Shown here in pieces: positions 1-4,513 of a DNA stretch of 6,241 nt. The stretch spans positions 1 to 6,241 of the forward strand of contig JAEWHQ010000301.1 of NCBI GenBank assembly GCA_023387715.1. The letters run 5' to 3'. The position numbers were made by a program, and so were the translations under genes. Below the pieces are notes generated by a model. That model made no database searches, was not told the DNA's origin, and saw nothing but the letters and a program-made list of their open reading frames with translations. This DNA comes from Pseudomonadota bacterium (GTDB lineage: Bacteria > Pseudomonadota > Alphaproteobacteria > Rhizobiales > Rhizobiaceae). How positions within the stretch are numbered: position 1 is the first letter of the stretch; each line of letters starts with the position of its first letter.

Positions 1-7
1 AGTGAAC

Positions 8-940
8 ATGGAACTGAAGTGGCTGAAAGATTTTGTTTCACTTGCACAATATTCCAGTTTTTCTCGCGCTGCTCAGGAACGGAACATCACGCAATCTGCG
101 CTCAGCCGCCGCATCCGTCAGCTTGAAAACTGGGTCGGCATGCCTTTGATTGACCGTAGCAGCAATCCGATTAAGCTGACTGCGGCAGGTGCAAGTTTTT
201 TACCTTCTGCCCATGATGCCATTGATCTTTTATATAACTCCAGAAAATGGCTTTATGAGCAGTATAATCCCGTCTGGGAGGTGCTCTCTTTTGCAACGTT
301 AAACAGCTTATCTTTAAGTTTCTTCCCGCTTTGGATGGCGGACATGGAAGCTGTTGGCGATGAATTTCGTGTGCGCTTTACCGATCCGCACGCCTCATTT
401 TTGGGAAATATGTCAACATTAGTGCATGGCCAATGCGACTTTTTCCTAACCTATGCTCTTGATGATGTAAAACAAATGGAAGACTTGAAAAAGTTTCCGT
501 TTTTGTCAGTCGGCATGGAGCGCGTTATTGCAGTCAGTGCGCCTAATCGCGATGGCAGCCCTATGCATAGCCTCACCAAGAACTATCAGCCGACACATTT
601 TTTAAGCTATCGCAGCAATGCATTTTTCTCTCTCGCATTGCAGCATTTAATTGAAAAACGGCAATATAATCTTCATTCTGTCTATGAAAACGGTATGTCC
701 AGCGCACTTAAAGCAATGGCTATTTCCGGTCATGGCGTCACATGGGTTCCGCAAAGCTTGGTCAATGACGAACTGAGCCGTAGGTTGCTGGTGCGTGCTG
801 GCAGGACAGAAGATGATCTTTTGGTGGAAATCCGTATTTACCGAACACATAATTTCCGCAATCAGCAAGCAGAAAAATTCTGGCGACGCGCCTCATATCT
901 CACAGCTTTAAAAACCGAAAAACCACTATCTGCTGGTTAA
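8..940 (+). CDS. LysR-type transcriptional regulator, HypT/YjiE-like
   Basis: This is a DNA-binding regulator of about 310 residues, the normal LysR length. Residues 1-60 form the winged helix-turn-helix, with the recognition region around FSRAAQERNITQSALSRRIR (18-37) followed by the usual RQLE and LTAAG landmarks. Residues about 90-295 are the periplasmic-binding-protein-like effector domain. The opening MELKWLKDF and the IDRS-xP-LT pattern resemble E. coli HypT (YjiE), a hypochlorite-responsive activator controlled by methionine oxidation. That resemblance is from memory, not from a search. Several methionines are present (for example M135, M157, M170, M230), but whether they match the redox-sensing ones needs an alignment. 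I chose the ATG at 8 because the family normally begins MELKWL. A GTG at 2 is in frame, and no Shine-Dalgarno is visible because the window starts here. It is convergent with tenA; its regulated target is not evident in this window. Confidence 0.9.
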   Translation: MELKWLKDFVSLAQYSSFSRAAQERNITQSALSRRIRQLENWVGMPLIDRSSNPIKLTAAGASFLPSAHDAIDLLYNSRKWLYEQYNPVWEVLSFATLNSLSLSFFPLWMADMEAVGDEFRVRFTDPHASFLGNMSTLVHGQCDFFLTYALDDVKQMEDLKKFPFLSVGMERVIAVSAPNRDGSPMHSLTKNYQPTHFLSYRSNAFFSLALQHLIEKRQYNLHSVYENGMSSALKAMAISGHGVTWVPQSLVNDELSRRLLVRAGRTEDDLLVEIRIYRTHNFRNQQAEKFWRRASYLTALKTEKPLSAG

Positions 941-982
941 AGATCAGGCCAGACGTTATTCATCACGCCTGACCTGATCTTT
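939..982. terminator. Shared terminator hairpin between the convergent LysR and tenA genes
   Basis: The arms 939-956 and 965-982 flank an 8-nt loop (957-964). On the minus strand all 18 positions pair, two of them as G-U wobbles. On the plus strand the same two positions become C-A mismatches, so the hairpin is stronger for the tenA transcript. The T-runs are short on both sides (CTTTA and CTTTAA), so termination may be only moderate. Confidence 0.7.
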
Positions 983-987
983 ACTAA

Positions 988-1635
988 TTATGCCTGTGCT
1001 TCATAAGCTGCATCAAAAAATGCCAGTTCAAGTTGAACAGCGCGCGTGAAAAAATCTTTACTGCATTCCACCTCTGTTGGGCCAACACGATCAAGTTCAC
1101 CGCGTAAAAATGCAACGAAATCGCAAAAGAACGGATTATCATGCAAGGTAATCCATTCAGCATGTACAAAATTTTTCGGCAGAACCTTATCACGATCTGA
1201 CGCCCACTCCAGATAAAGCCATTCAGCTACGTTGAGAACGGACAAAATAGCGGCATAAGAGCGAGTTTCGGCAGCTTCGCGCATAATTGCCTGAAACCCT
1301 TTAGTTGGGTGACTATCAGGAATAGCAGCTCTCATATCAGCATTTACACCAAGCGCGTCAAAAGCACGTAAAAAGTAAGTGTTTTCATCACTTGAAACCA
1401 TGCCCGCAAATTGTCCGAAACGTAAACGCGCCTCGAAAGTATCAGCAGTTGCGATCGCTGCACCCAGCAATGTGAGGAAGCTATCCAGGAACCTATGATC
1501 CTGTATCAAATAGGTTGCCATCACTTCATCGCTGATTGTGCCTGCATGCAATTCCTGCACAAAACGATGATCAACCGCTTGTGACCAGAGCGGCTGGCTG
1601 CTGTTTTTTAATATTTCAGTAAAGCGTTCAGTCAT
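988..1635 (-). CDS. tenA: TenA family thiamine-salvage aminohydrolase-like protein, lacking the usual active-site cysteine
   Basis: This is a 215-residue, all-helical TenA/THI-4 family protein of normal length. The family hydrolyses aminopyrimidine products of thiamine breakdown so the HMP moiety can be reused in thiamine synthesis. Landmarks are YLIQDHRFLDSF (42-53, with the conserved Asp46 where the B. subtilis enzyme has Asp44) and LELAFFDAAYE (202-212, with Glu203 as the candidate for the conserved C-terminal Glu). At the site of the catalytic Cys in the CxWxYxE motif, this protein reads AEWLYLE (137-143). It has Ala with an adjacent Glu, which suggests the cysteine-less TenA_E subfamily. 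TenA_E proteins are thought to act on formylamino- or amino-HMP. The start ATG has an AAAAGG ribosome site 7 nt upstream. The upstream TPP riboswitch independently supports a thiamine role. It is the only gene in this window under that riboswitch. Confidence 0.9.
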   Translation of the reverse strand: MTERFTEILKNSSQPLWSQAVDHRFVQELHAGTISDEVMATYLIQDHRFLDSFLTLLGAAIATADTFEARLRFGQFAGMVSSDENTYFLRAFDALGVNADMRAAIPDSHPTKGFQAIMREAAETRSYAAILSVLNVAEWLYLEWASDRDKVLPKNFVHAEWITLHDNPFFCDFVAFLRGELDRVGPTEVECSKDFFTRAVQLELAFFDAAYEAQA

Positions 1636-1639
1636 AATG

Positions 1640-1717
1640 CTGCCTTTTCAAGGTTGGCTGCAAGACCGATAATTTTTTATTCATAAACGGCCTCGCAAAG
1701 AGGCCGGCAAAAGGCAG
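1640..1717 (-). promoter_or_regulatory. Expression platform of the tenA riboswitch (anti-Shine-Dalgarno pairing plus hairpin)
   Basis: On the minus strand, CTGCCTTTT (1709-1717), just 3' of the aptamer, is the exact 9-nt complement of AAAAGGCAG (1640-1648), which contains the tenA ribosome binding site. Between them lies a 7-bp GC-rich hairpin, CGGCCTC-TTTGC-GAGGCCG (1688-1706), followed by the T/A-rich TTTATGAATAAAAAATT. The segment could block translation by hiding the ribosome site. The hairpin could also act as a weak terminator. The pairings are read from the sequence; the mechanism is inferred. Confidence 0.6.
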
Positions 1718-1725
1718 GCTTTTGT

Positions 1726-1824
1726 TCCCATCCCTTCGCCGGCATGATCCGGATCAGGTTCGAAGGGTCACTGCGCTTTTGACAATAGCAATATCTCAGC
1801 CCCTTGACGGGACACCCCTTGGTC
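1726..1824 (-). ncRNA. TPP (thiamine diphosphate) riboswitch aptamer, THI element
   Basis: The minus strand carries the conserved THI-box segments in order: GGGGTG, GGGGCTGAGA, ACCCTTCGAACCTGATCC and GGATCATGCCGGCGAAGGG. The pyrimidine-sensing CTGAGA and the pyrophosphate-side CCTGATC...GGATCATGCC are both intact. P3 can form from GTCCC/GGGGC and P4 from CTTCG/CGAAG. A variable arm of about 25 nt lies between CTGAGA and ACCC. The element ends about 90 nt before the tenA ATG. Boundaries are approximate to a few bases, because P1 is short. Confidence 0.95.
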
Positions 1825-1830
1825 TGTCCA

Positions 1831-1859
1831 TGAGTAAGGCTCCGACCGCGATCAGTCAA
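1831..1859 (-). promoter_or_regulatory. Candidate housekeeping promoter for the riboswitch-tenA transcript
   Basis: On the minus strand a good -35 box, TTGACT (1854-1859), is followed 17 nt later by TACTCA (1831-1836), a poor -10 match. The predicted start, near 1824, falls exactly where the aptamer begins, which supports the call. An imperfect palindrome (AGTCA-A-GCATGC-TGACT, 1854-1870) overlaps the -35 box and might be an operator, but this is weak. Confidence 0.4.
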
Positions 1860-1882
1860 GCATGCTGACTTAAGTTTAATAA

Positions 1883-2095
1883 TTACTGAGCCGAAGCGGG
1901 CTCCTGAACCGGGGCGCTGACATCCGGTACTTTATCGTCATTCGCGAATGAATTATCATTTTCCGACGCAATACGTCCGTAACTTTCCACCCCCACCCAA
2001 ACAATGAATGCCAATACAAGACTGCATAATAAAACAACCAGCACCGGAACACCTTTGCGTCCCTGTCGTGCATCTTCTGCCGGTACTTTTTTCAT
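1883..2095 (-). CDS. Small single-pass membrane protein, function unknown
   Basis: This 70-residue protein is not one I can name. Residues 1-15 are polar and basic (KK, R10, R13, K14). Residues 17-36 are a clear transmembrane helix (PVLVVLLCSLVLAFIVWVGV). Residues 45-70 are an acidic, proline- and serine-rich tail (ending APVQEPASAQ). The basic segment before the helix predicts the N-terminus in the cytoplasm and the tail in the periplasm. An excellent Shine-Dalgarno, AGGAGG (2101-2106), sits 5 nt from the ATG, which fixes the start. The gene follows the YflT-like gene on the same strand with a 131-nt gap. That gap contains a hairpin and U-tract ending about 20 nt before this ribosome site. 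No separate promoter is obvious, so expression may depend on readthrough. The neighbours suggest an envelope-stress connection, by inference only. Confidence 0.75.
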   Translation of the reverse strand: MKKVPAEDARQGRKGVPVLVVLLCSLVLAFIVWVGVESYGRIASENDNSFANDDKVPDVSAPVQEPASAQ

Positions 2096-2126
2096 TATCT
2101 CCTCCTGTTTCTCAACTTAAGTGATC

Positions 2127-2188
2127 AAAAAACAAAAAAGTGGACGAGAAACGCGCTTCTGATGTGCTGCTCATTTCTCTGACCACTT
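2127..2188 (-). terminator. Hairpin plus U-tract: terminator or attenuator downstream of the YflT-like gene
   Basis: On the minus strand, AAGTGG (2183-2188) pairs with CCACTT (2138-2143), and GAGAAA (2174-2179) pairs with TTTCTC (2146-2151), separated by a small internal loop. The stem runs directly into TTTTTTGTTTTTTG (minus strand, through 2126-2139). The loop is large (about 22 nt), which is unusual for an intrinsic terminator. It could end the upstream operon, attenuate the small membrane gene downstream, or define the 3' end of a small RNA. Confidence 0.6.
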
Positions 2189-2196
2189 CAGTTGTT

Positions 2197-2214
2197 GGAT
2201 GGTTCAAACCATCC
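2197..2214. repeat. Perfect inverted repeat just after the YflT-like gene
   Basis: GGATGGTT and AACCATCC form an 8-bp inverted repeat with only CA between them (in RNA, about a 7-bp stem with a 4-nt loop). It lies 13 nt beyond the stop codon of the YflT-like gene. No T-run follows on the minus strand, so alone it is not a good terminator. On the plus strand ATTTTTAT comes 8 nt later. It may protect the 3' end of the mRNA. Confidence 0.5.
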
Positions 2215-2226
2215 TATACGACATTT

Positions 2227-2829
2227 TTATCGTATATTCAGAAGCTTCTGTCTTTCGAGCTCTACATCCTCAGGTGTATAAGGAGCCGATGTATGATCGA
2301 AACGCTCCCAGCCCTGATCATGATAATATTTGCGACGCGCGTTAACATCCACCCCACCACTTGCATCAGCCAGAATGCGGCGCGCAACAGGGGCTTTTTC
2401 ATCATCAACCTTAACCGATACCAGTGCACCGCCACGACGGACACCTTCGGCATAAACCTGTGCTTCTTCATCAGGGACGCCGCTGTCAATCAAAGCGCCG
2501 ATCAATCCGCCGGCTGTACCACCTGCAACGGCACCACCTACGGCACCCGCAAGGGTCGCAGATAACCAACCAGCTGCAACAACAGGACCAATCCCTGGGA
2601 TTGCTATCATGCCCAGCCCAGCCAACAATCCGCCACCAGCGCCAATTGCTGCCCCGACACCAGCGCCGACACCAGCGCCTACACCAGCACCTTCGCCAGC
2701 TTCGGTACGATTTTCAGCATGATGGGAGACAAGACTAATATCTTTGTATGGAATACCGGCTGCTTCAAGCTGGGTAACCACACTTTTAGCAGTGGCGTAA
2801 TTATCGAATAACTGATTAAGCGTTTTCAT
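2227..2829 (-). CDS. YflT-like general stress protein with glycine-zipper membrane hairpin
   Basis: This is a 200-residue protein in three parts. Residues 1-40 (MKTLNQLFDNYATAKSVVTQ, then LEAAGIPYKDISLVS) resemble the N-terminal domain of Bacillus YflT / general stress protein 17M. Residues 46-113 are very rich in Gly and Ala, with GAGVGAGVGAGVG repeats, and look like two membrane-inserting glycine-zipper segments broken at IPGIGP (78-82). Residues 114-200 are soluble: an ALVSVKVDDEKAP stretch resembling a second half of the ferredoxin-like fold, then a charged tail with a YYHDQGWERFD motif. The start has GGGAG as ribosome site, inside a 17-nt gap from the upstream PepSY-like gene. The two genes are therefore probably an operon driven by the EcfG-type promoter at 3200-3225. 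The exact function is unknown; a role in stress or envelope physiology is inferred. Confidence 0.85.
   Translation of the reverse strand: MKTLNQLFDNYATAKSVVTQLEAAGIPYKDISLVSHHAENRTEAGEGAGVGAGVGAGVGAAIGAGGGLLAGLGMIAIPGIGPVVAAGWLSATLAGAVGGAVAGGTAGGLIGALIDSGVPDEEAQVYAEGVRRGGALVSVKVDDEKAPVARRILADASGGVDVNARRKYYHDQGWERFDHTSAPYTPEDVELERQKLLNIR
2654..2701 (-). repeat. Four 12-bp tandem repeats encoding the Gly-Ala-Gly-Val segment
   Basis: On the plus strand the units are CCGACACCAGCG (twice, identical), CCTACACCAGCA and the more diverged CCTTCGCCAGCT. They encode the in-frame GAGV repeats of the glycine-zipper protein. Because the unit is a multiple of three, gain or loss of copies would keep the frame. 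Confidence 0.8.
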
Positions 2830-2846
2830 AATAATCTCCCGTTGTA

Positions 2847-3155
2847 TTAACCTGAAGTGATATTGCCCTGATAATCCATCTTGATCATAACTGGCGCTCC
2901 ATCTTTTTCTCCGGCCGCATGCCAGACACCTTCATCATCGAGGGTCAGTCCCATCACATTGGTAAAACCCGCTTCTTCCATCCGGCTTTTTGCCTGATCT
3001 TGAGTGAAGCTATTTTCGCCTTTAACGGGTGCTGACGGATTGGTTTGTTCCGGCGTAACAACCGCAGGCTTATCTGTCGTCTGTGTCGTTTGTGCCTGCC
3101 CTAATGTCGGGACAAAAACGCAAGCAGCTACGAGCGTCATAGTTTTAAAGTTCAT
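2847..3155 (-). CDS. Exported PepSY-like small protein
   Basis: This is a 102-residue secreted protein. Residues 1-21 are a signal peptide (basic start NFK, hydrophobic TLVAACVFVPTL, likely cleavage after GQA or AQ). Residues 22-48 are a Thr/Pro-rich linker. Residues 50-101 look like a single PepSY-type domain: an alpha-helix (SFTQDQAKSRMEEAGF), then beta-strands with GVWHAAGEKDGAPVMIKMDYQGNI. Proteins of this shape are periplasmic, and PepSY domains are generally thought to bind or inhibit peptidases; no partner can be named here. AGGAG (3162-3166) lies 6 nt before the ATG. It is the first gene of a likely two-gene operon with the YflT-like gene, 17 nt apart. A well-placed EcfG-type promoter lies upstream, at 3200-3225. 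Confidence 0.8.
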   Translation of the reverse strand: MNFKTMTLVAACVFVPTLGQAQTTQTTDKPAVVTPEQTNPSAPVKGENSFTQDQAKSRMEEAGFTNVMGLTLDDEGVWHAAGEKDGAPVMIKMDYQGNITSG

Positions 3156-3199
3156 GATCAGCTCCTGTGTTTGTCACTGCATTTCAGTGATGTTTGGTA

Positions 3200-3225
3200 A
3201 ACACATGAGCTTTGAAAATTGTTCC
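3200..3225 (-). promoter_or_regulatory. EcfG (general stress sigma factor) promoter for the PepSY-like/YflT-like operon
   Basis: On the minus strand a perfect -35 GGAAC (3221-3225) is followed after 17 nt by TGTT (3200-3203), one change from the CGTT -10. It lies about 45 nt before the start codon. Its GAAC-A-ATTTTCAAA stretch closely matches the divergent csbD promoter. The consensus is established for alphaproteobacterial EcfG; its use here is inferred. Confidence 0.65.
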
Positions 3226-3252
3226 TGAATTTTTATTCACAACAGGTTACAT

Positions 3253-3272
3253 AAATAAAAATATCTTTATTT
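3253..3272. repeat. AT-rich inverted repeat midway between divergent stress promoters
   Basis: AAATAAA (3253-3259) and TTTATTT (3266-3272) form a 7-bp inverted repeat with a 6-nt centre. It lies almost exactly midway between the two divergent -35 boxes (3221-3225 and 3307-3311), in a very AT-rich stretch. It could be a regulator site or simply a product of base composition. Confidence 0.3.
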
Positions 3273-3306
3273 TATAGAATGTTATGAGTTTTTTTCCAAA
3301 ATAATA

Positions 3307-3331
3307 TGAACCATTTTCAAACTGCCGCGTT
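3307..3331 (+). promoter_or_regulatory. EcfG-type promoter for csbD
   Basis: TGAAC (3307-3311), one change from the GGAAC -35 consensus, is followed after 16 nt by a perfect CGTT -10 (3328-3331). The leader to the csbD ATG is then about 25-30 nt. csbD/yjbJ-type genes are typical members of general stress regulons, which supports the call. Confidence 0.7.
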
Positions 3332-3366
3332 GGTTTAATATCCTCATAAAGAAAAGGAGAAGATCA

Positions 3367-3570
3367 ATGGATTGGAACCGTATCGAAGGTAATTGGAAAC
3401 AAGTTAAAGGCAAAGTTAAAGAGCAATGGGGAAAACTCACCGATGATGATCTTGATCAAATTCAAGGACGCCGGGAGCAGCTCGAAGGTAAAATTCAAGA
3501 ACGCTACGGCATTGAAAAAGACCGCGTCAAGAATGACATAGATAGCTGGTACAACAATCAGAAGTGGTAA
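3367..3570 (+). CDS. csbD: CsbD family general stress protein (YjbJ-like)
   Basis: This 67-residue hydrophilic cytoplasmic protein has the full CsbD signature: NRIEGNWKQVKGKVKEQWGK (4-23), then LTDDDLDQIQGRREQLEGKI and QERYG. It is very close to E. coli YjbJ in length and motif order. CsbD proteins are among the most strongly induced proteins of the general stress response (sigma-B in Bacillus, RpoS in E. coli, EcfG in alphaproteobacteria). Their biochemical role is still unclear. AAGGAGA lies just upstream of the ATG. The gene stands alone: an EcfG-type promoter precedes it and a strong terminator follows its stop. It diverges from the PepSY-like/YflT-like operon, whose promoter is similar. 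Confidence 0.95.
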   Translation: MDWNRIEGNWKQVKGKVKEQWGKLTDDDLDQIQGRREQLEGKIQERYGIEKDRVKNDIDSWYNNQKW

Positions 3571-3574
3571 TTAT

Positions 3575-3608
3575 AAACAGTGCGCCTTCATGGCGCACTG
3601 TTTCTTTG
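3575..3608 (+). terminator. Rho-independent terminator of csbD
   Basis: A perfect 12-bp stem, AAACAGTGCGCC (3575-3586) with GGCGCACTGTTT (3592-3603), has a 5-nt loop and runs into TTTCTTTG. It begins 5 nt after the csbD stop codon. Confidence 0.9.
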
Positions 3609-3643
3609 TATCTATTGTATAAAAAGCACCATAGGCTTATTAT

Positions 3644-3675
3644 AAAAATGCCGCCACAGACTGGCGGCATTTTTT
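3644..3675. terminator. Bidirectional terminator, mainly for the PRC-barrel gene
   Basis: A perfect 12-bp stem, AAAAATGCCGCC (3644-3655) with GGCGGCATTTTT (3663-3674), has a 7-nt loop. T-runs follow on both strands. It lies 10 nt beyond the stop of the leftward PRC-barrel gene and backs up the csbD terminator on the plus strand. Confidence 0.9.
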
Positions 3676-3684
3676 AAATAGGGC

Positions 3685-4080
3685 TTATTTTTCCCAACGA
3701 TCTTCATATTTAAATTCCGGCGCTTTTTCGATTTCTTCCTTAGTCGCACTCATAGTTGCTTGCCATGTTTTATCCTCAGCGACATAGGTGATATTTACAG
3801 ATTGCGGACTAACAATCACATATTTTTCACCAATACCTAAAAAGCCTCCGACAGAAACAATATAACCAGCTAATGTATTATCAGAAACGATCAGATCTTT
3901 AATTTCGCCAAAAACAGTTCCTTCAGCATCAGACACATTAAGACCAACGACATTACTGCTCAAAACATCAGTTGGTTGTGCGGTTACAAACACTTCTGTT
4001 TCTCTCGTTGTAACGGTTTGCGCATGAGCAAAACTAATCATAGCAGCTGTGGCTAAAGTCGTAATAAGAATACGGCGCAT
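3685..4080 (-). CDS. Exported PRC-barrel domain protein
   Basis: This is a 131-residue protein with a clear signal peptide (residues 1-20: MRRILITTLATAAMISFAHA, cleavage before Gln21). A PRC-barrel beta-domain follows over about residues 40-112. Its typical pattern is SSNVVGLNVSDAEGTVFGEI followed by KDLIVSDN, then GYIVSVGGFLGIGEKYVIV. The protein ends in a charged tail (EFKYEDRWEK). PRC-barrels occur in RimM, photosynthetic reaction-centre H subunits and many small stress-linked envelope proteins of Rhizobiales; this one should be periplasmic. The frame stays open upstream to an ATG at 4119, but that would put 13 polar residues before the signal peptide. The ATG at 4080 has GGAG 6 nt upstream, so I chose it. 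No EcfG promoter match was found upstream. Confidence 0.88.
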   Translation of the reverse strand: MRRILITTLATAAMISFAHAQTVTTRETEVFVTAQPTDVLSSNVVGLNVSDAEGTVFGEIKDLIVSDNTLAGYIVSVGGFLGIGEKYVIVSPQSVNITYVAEDKTWQATMSATKEEIEKAPEFKYEDRWEK

Positions 4081-4086
4081 TTTATT

Positions 4087-4090
4087 CTCC
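4087..4090 (-). promoter_or_regulatory. Ribosome binding site that fixes the PRC-barrel start
   Basis: GGAG on the minus strand, 6 nt before the ATG at 4080, favours that start over the in-frame ATGs at 4104 and 4119, which have no comparable site. Confidence 0.7.
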
Positions 4091-4210
4091 AACTTCTTGA
4101 TCATTGTTATGACGTACATAAGGTGAATGCTGTAACGCCCATGAAAGTTTCATCAAGCTTATGATATATTTGAATTATTTTGTGATCCTAATTTGAATTT
4201 TATTTTAGCT

Positions 4211-4236
4211 GGAACTCATCCAGTCGCTCCCCCGTT
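4211..4236 (+). promoter_or_regulatory. Perfect-consensus EcfG promoter for the two-gene stress operon
   Basis: GGAAC (4211-4215), a 17-nt spacer and CGTT (4233-4236) match the alphaproteobacterial EcfG consensus exactly. The start codon of the first gene follows 46 nt downstream, leaving room for a short leader. Confidence 0.8.
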
Positions 4237-4282
4237 ACCTTTACAGAACACTTGTCGTTCAAATTTGACACAGGAGAAGACA

Positions 4283-4486
4283 ATGGAGCGCAGTGACAAA
4301 TCTAAATATACTGACAAGCAAAAGCGAAAAGCAGAACACATAGCAGAAGGCTATGAGAAGCATGGAACTCCGGAAAAAGAAGCTGAGCGGATTGCTTGGG
4401 CGACTGTCAATAAACAGGATTGTGGAGGCAAAAAATCAGGTGGTTCTGGCCGTACCAAACCGCAAGACAAATCCCATCCAAGCTGA
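4283..4486 (+). CDS. Small charged protein of the so-called plasmid stabilization family
   Basis: This is a 67-residue, very hydrophilic, basic protein. An N-terminal helical part (SDKSKYTDKQKRKAEHIAEG, then YEKHGTPEKEAERIAWATVN) is followed by a Gly/Ser/Lys-rich disordered tail (GGKKSGGSGRTKPQDKSHPS). I recognise the pattern as that of small proteins often labelled 'plasmid stabilization protein' in proteobacterial genomes. Nothing here suggests a toxin-antitoxin or partition role. A perfect EcfG promoter upstream points to general stress instead. An upstream in-frame ATG at 4193 lies ahead of that promoter and so is not used. The ATG at 4283 has AGGAG (4272-4276) 6 nt upstream. The next gene starts 27 nt after the stop, so they are probably co-transcribed. 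Confidence 0.85.
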   Translation: MERSDKSKYTDKQKRKAEHIAEGYEKHGTPEKEAERIAWATVNKQDCGGKKSGGSGRTKPQDKSHPS

Positions 4487-4502
4487 AACTTACATTTATA
4501 AC

Positions 4503-4508
4503 AGGAGG
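4503..4508 (+). promoter_or_regulatory. Ribosome binding site choosing between two adjacent ATGs
   Basis: AGGAGG lies 2 nt before the ATG at 4511 and 5 nt before the ATG at 4514. The latter spacing matches that of the 2095 gene in this window, so 4514 is preferred. The proteins differ by one Met. Confidence 0.6.
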
Positions 4509-4513
4509 AGATG

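Noticed and set aside
1677..1859. Minus-strand open frame across the tenA leader
   Set aside because: It is simply the TPP aptamer and expression platform read as codons; it has no ribosome site and a biased, Cys/Arg-rich composition.
1868..2122. The palindrome ACTTAAGT occurs on both sides of the small membrane gene (1868-1875 and 2115-2122)
   Set aside because: Eight bases in AT-rich spacers are too few to call flanking repeats of a mobile unit. No other boundary signs are seen.
2140..2738. Plus-strand open frames opposite the YflT-like gene (2140-2565 and 2424-2738)
   Set aside because: They mirror the Gly/Ala-rich coding strand, giving His/Gln/Arg-rich translations, and lack ribosome sites. 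The minus-strand gene has a recognisable domain and a good ribosome site.
3004..3228. Plus-strand open frame opposite the PepSY-like gene
   Set aside because: It is Cys/Val-rich and runs antisense to a signal-peptide gene and its promoter; no ribosome site is visible.
4120..4282. Search for a second EcfG promoter directed at the PRC-barrel gene
   Set aside because: A CGTT-like element occurs on the minus strand near 4132-4135, but no GGAAC-like box lies 16-17 nt upstream of it.
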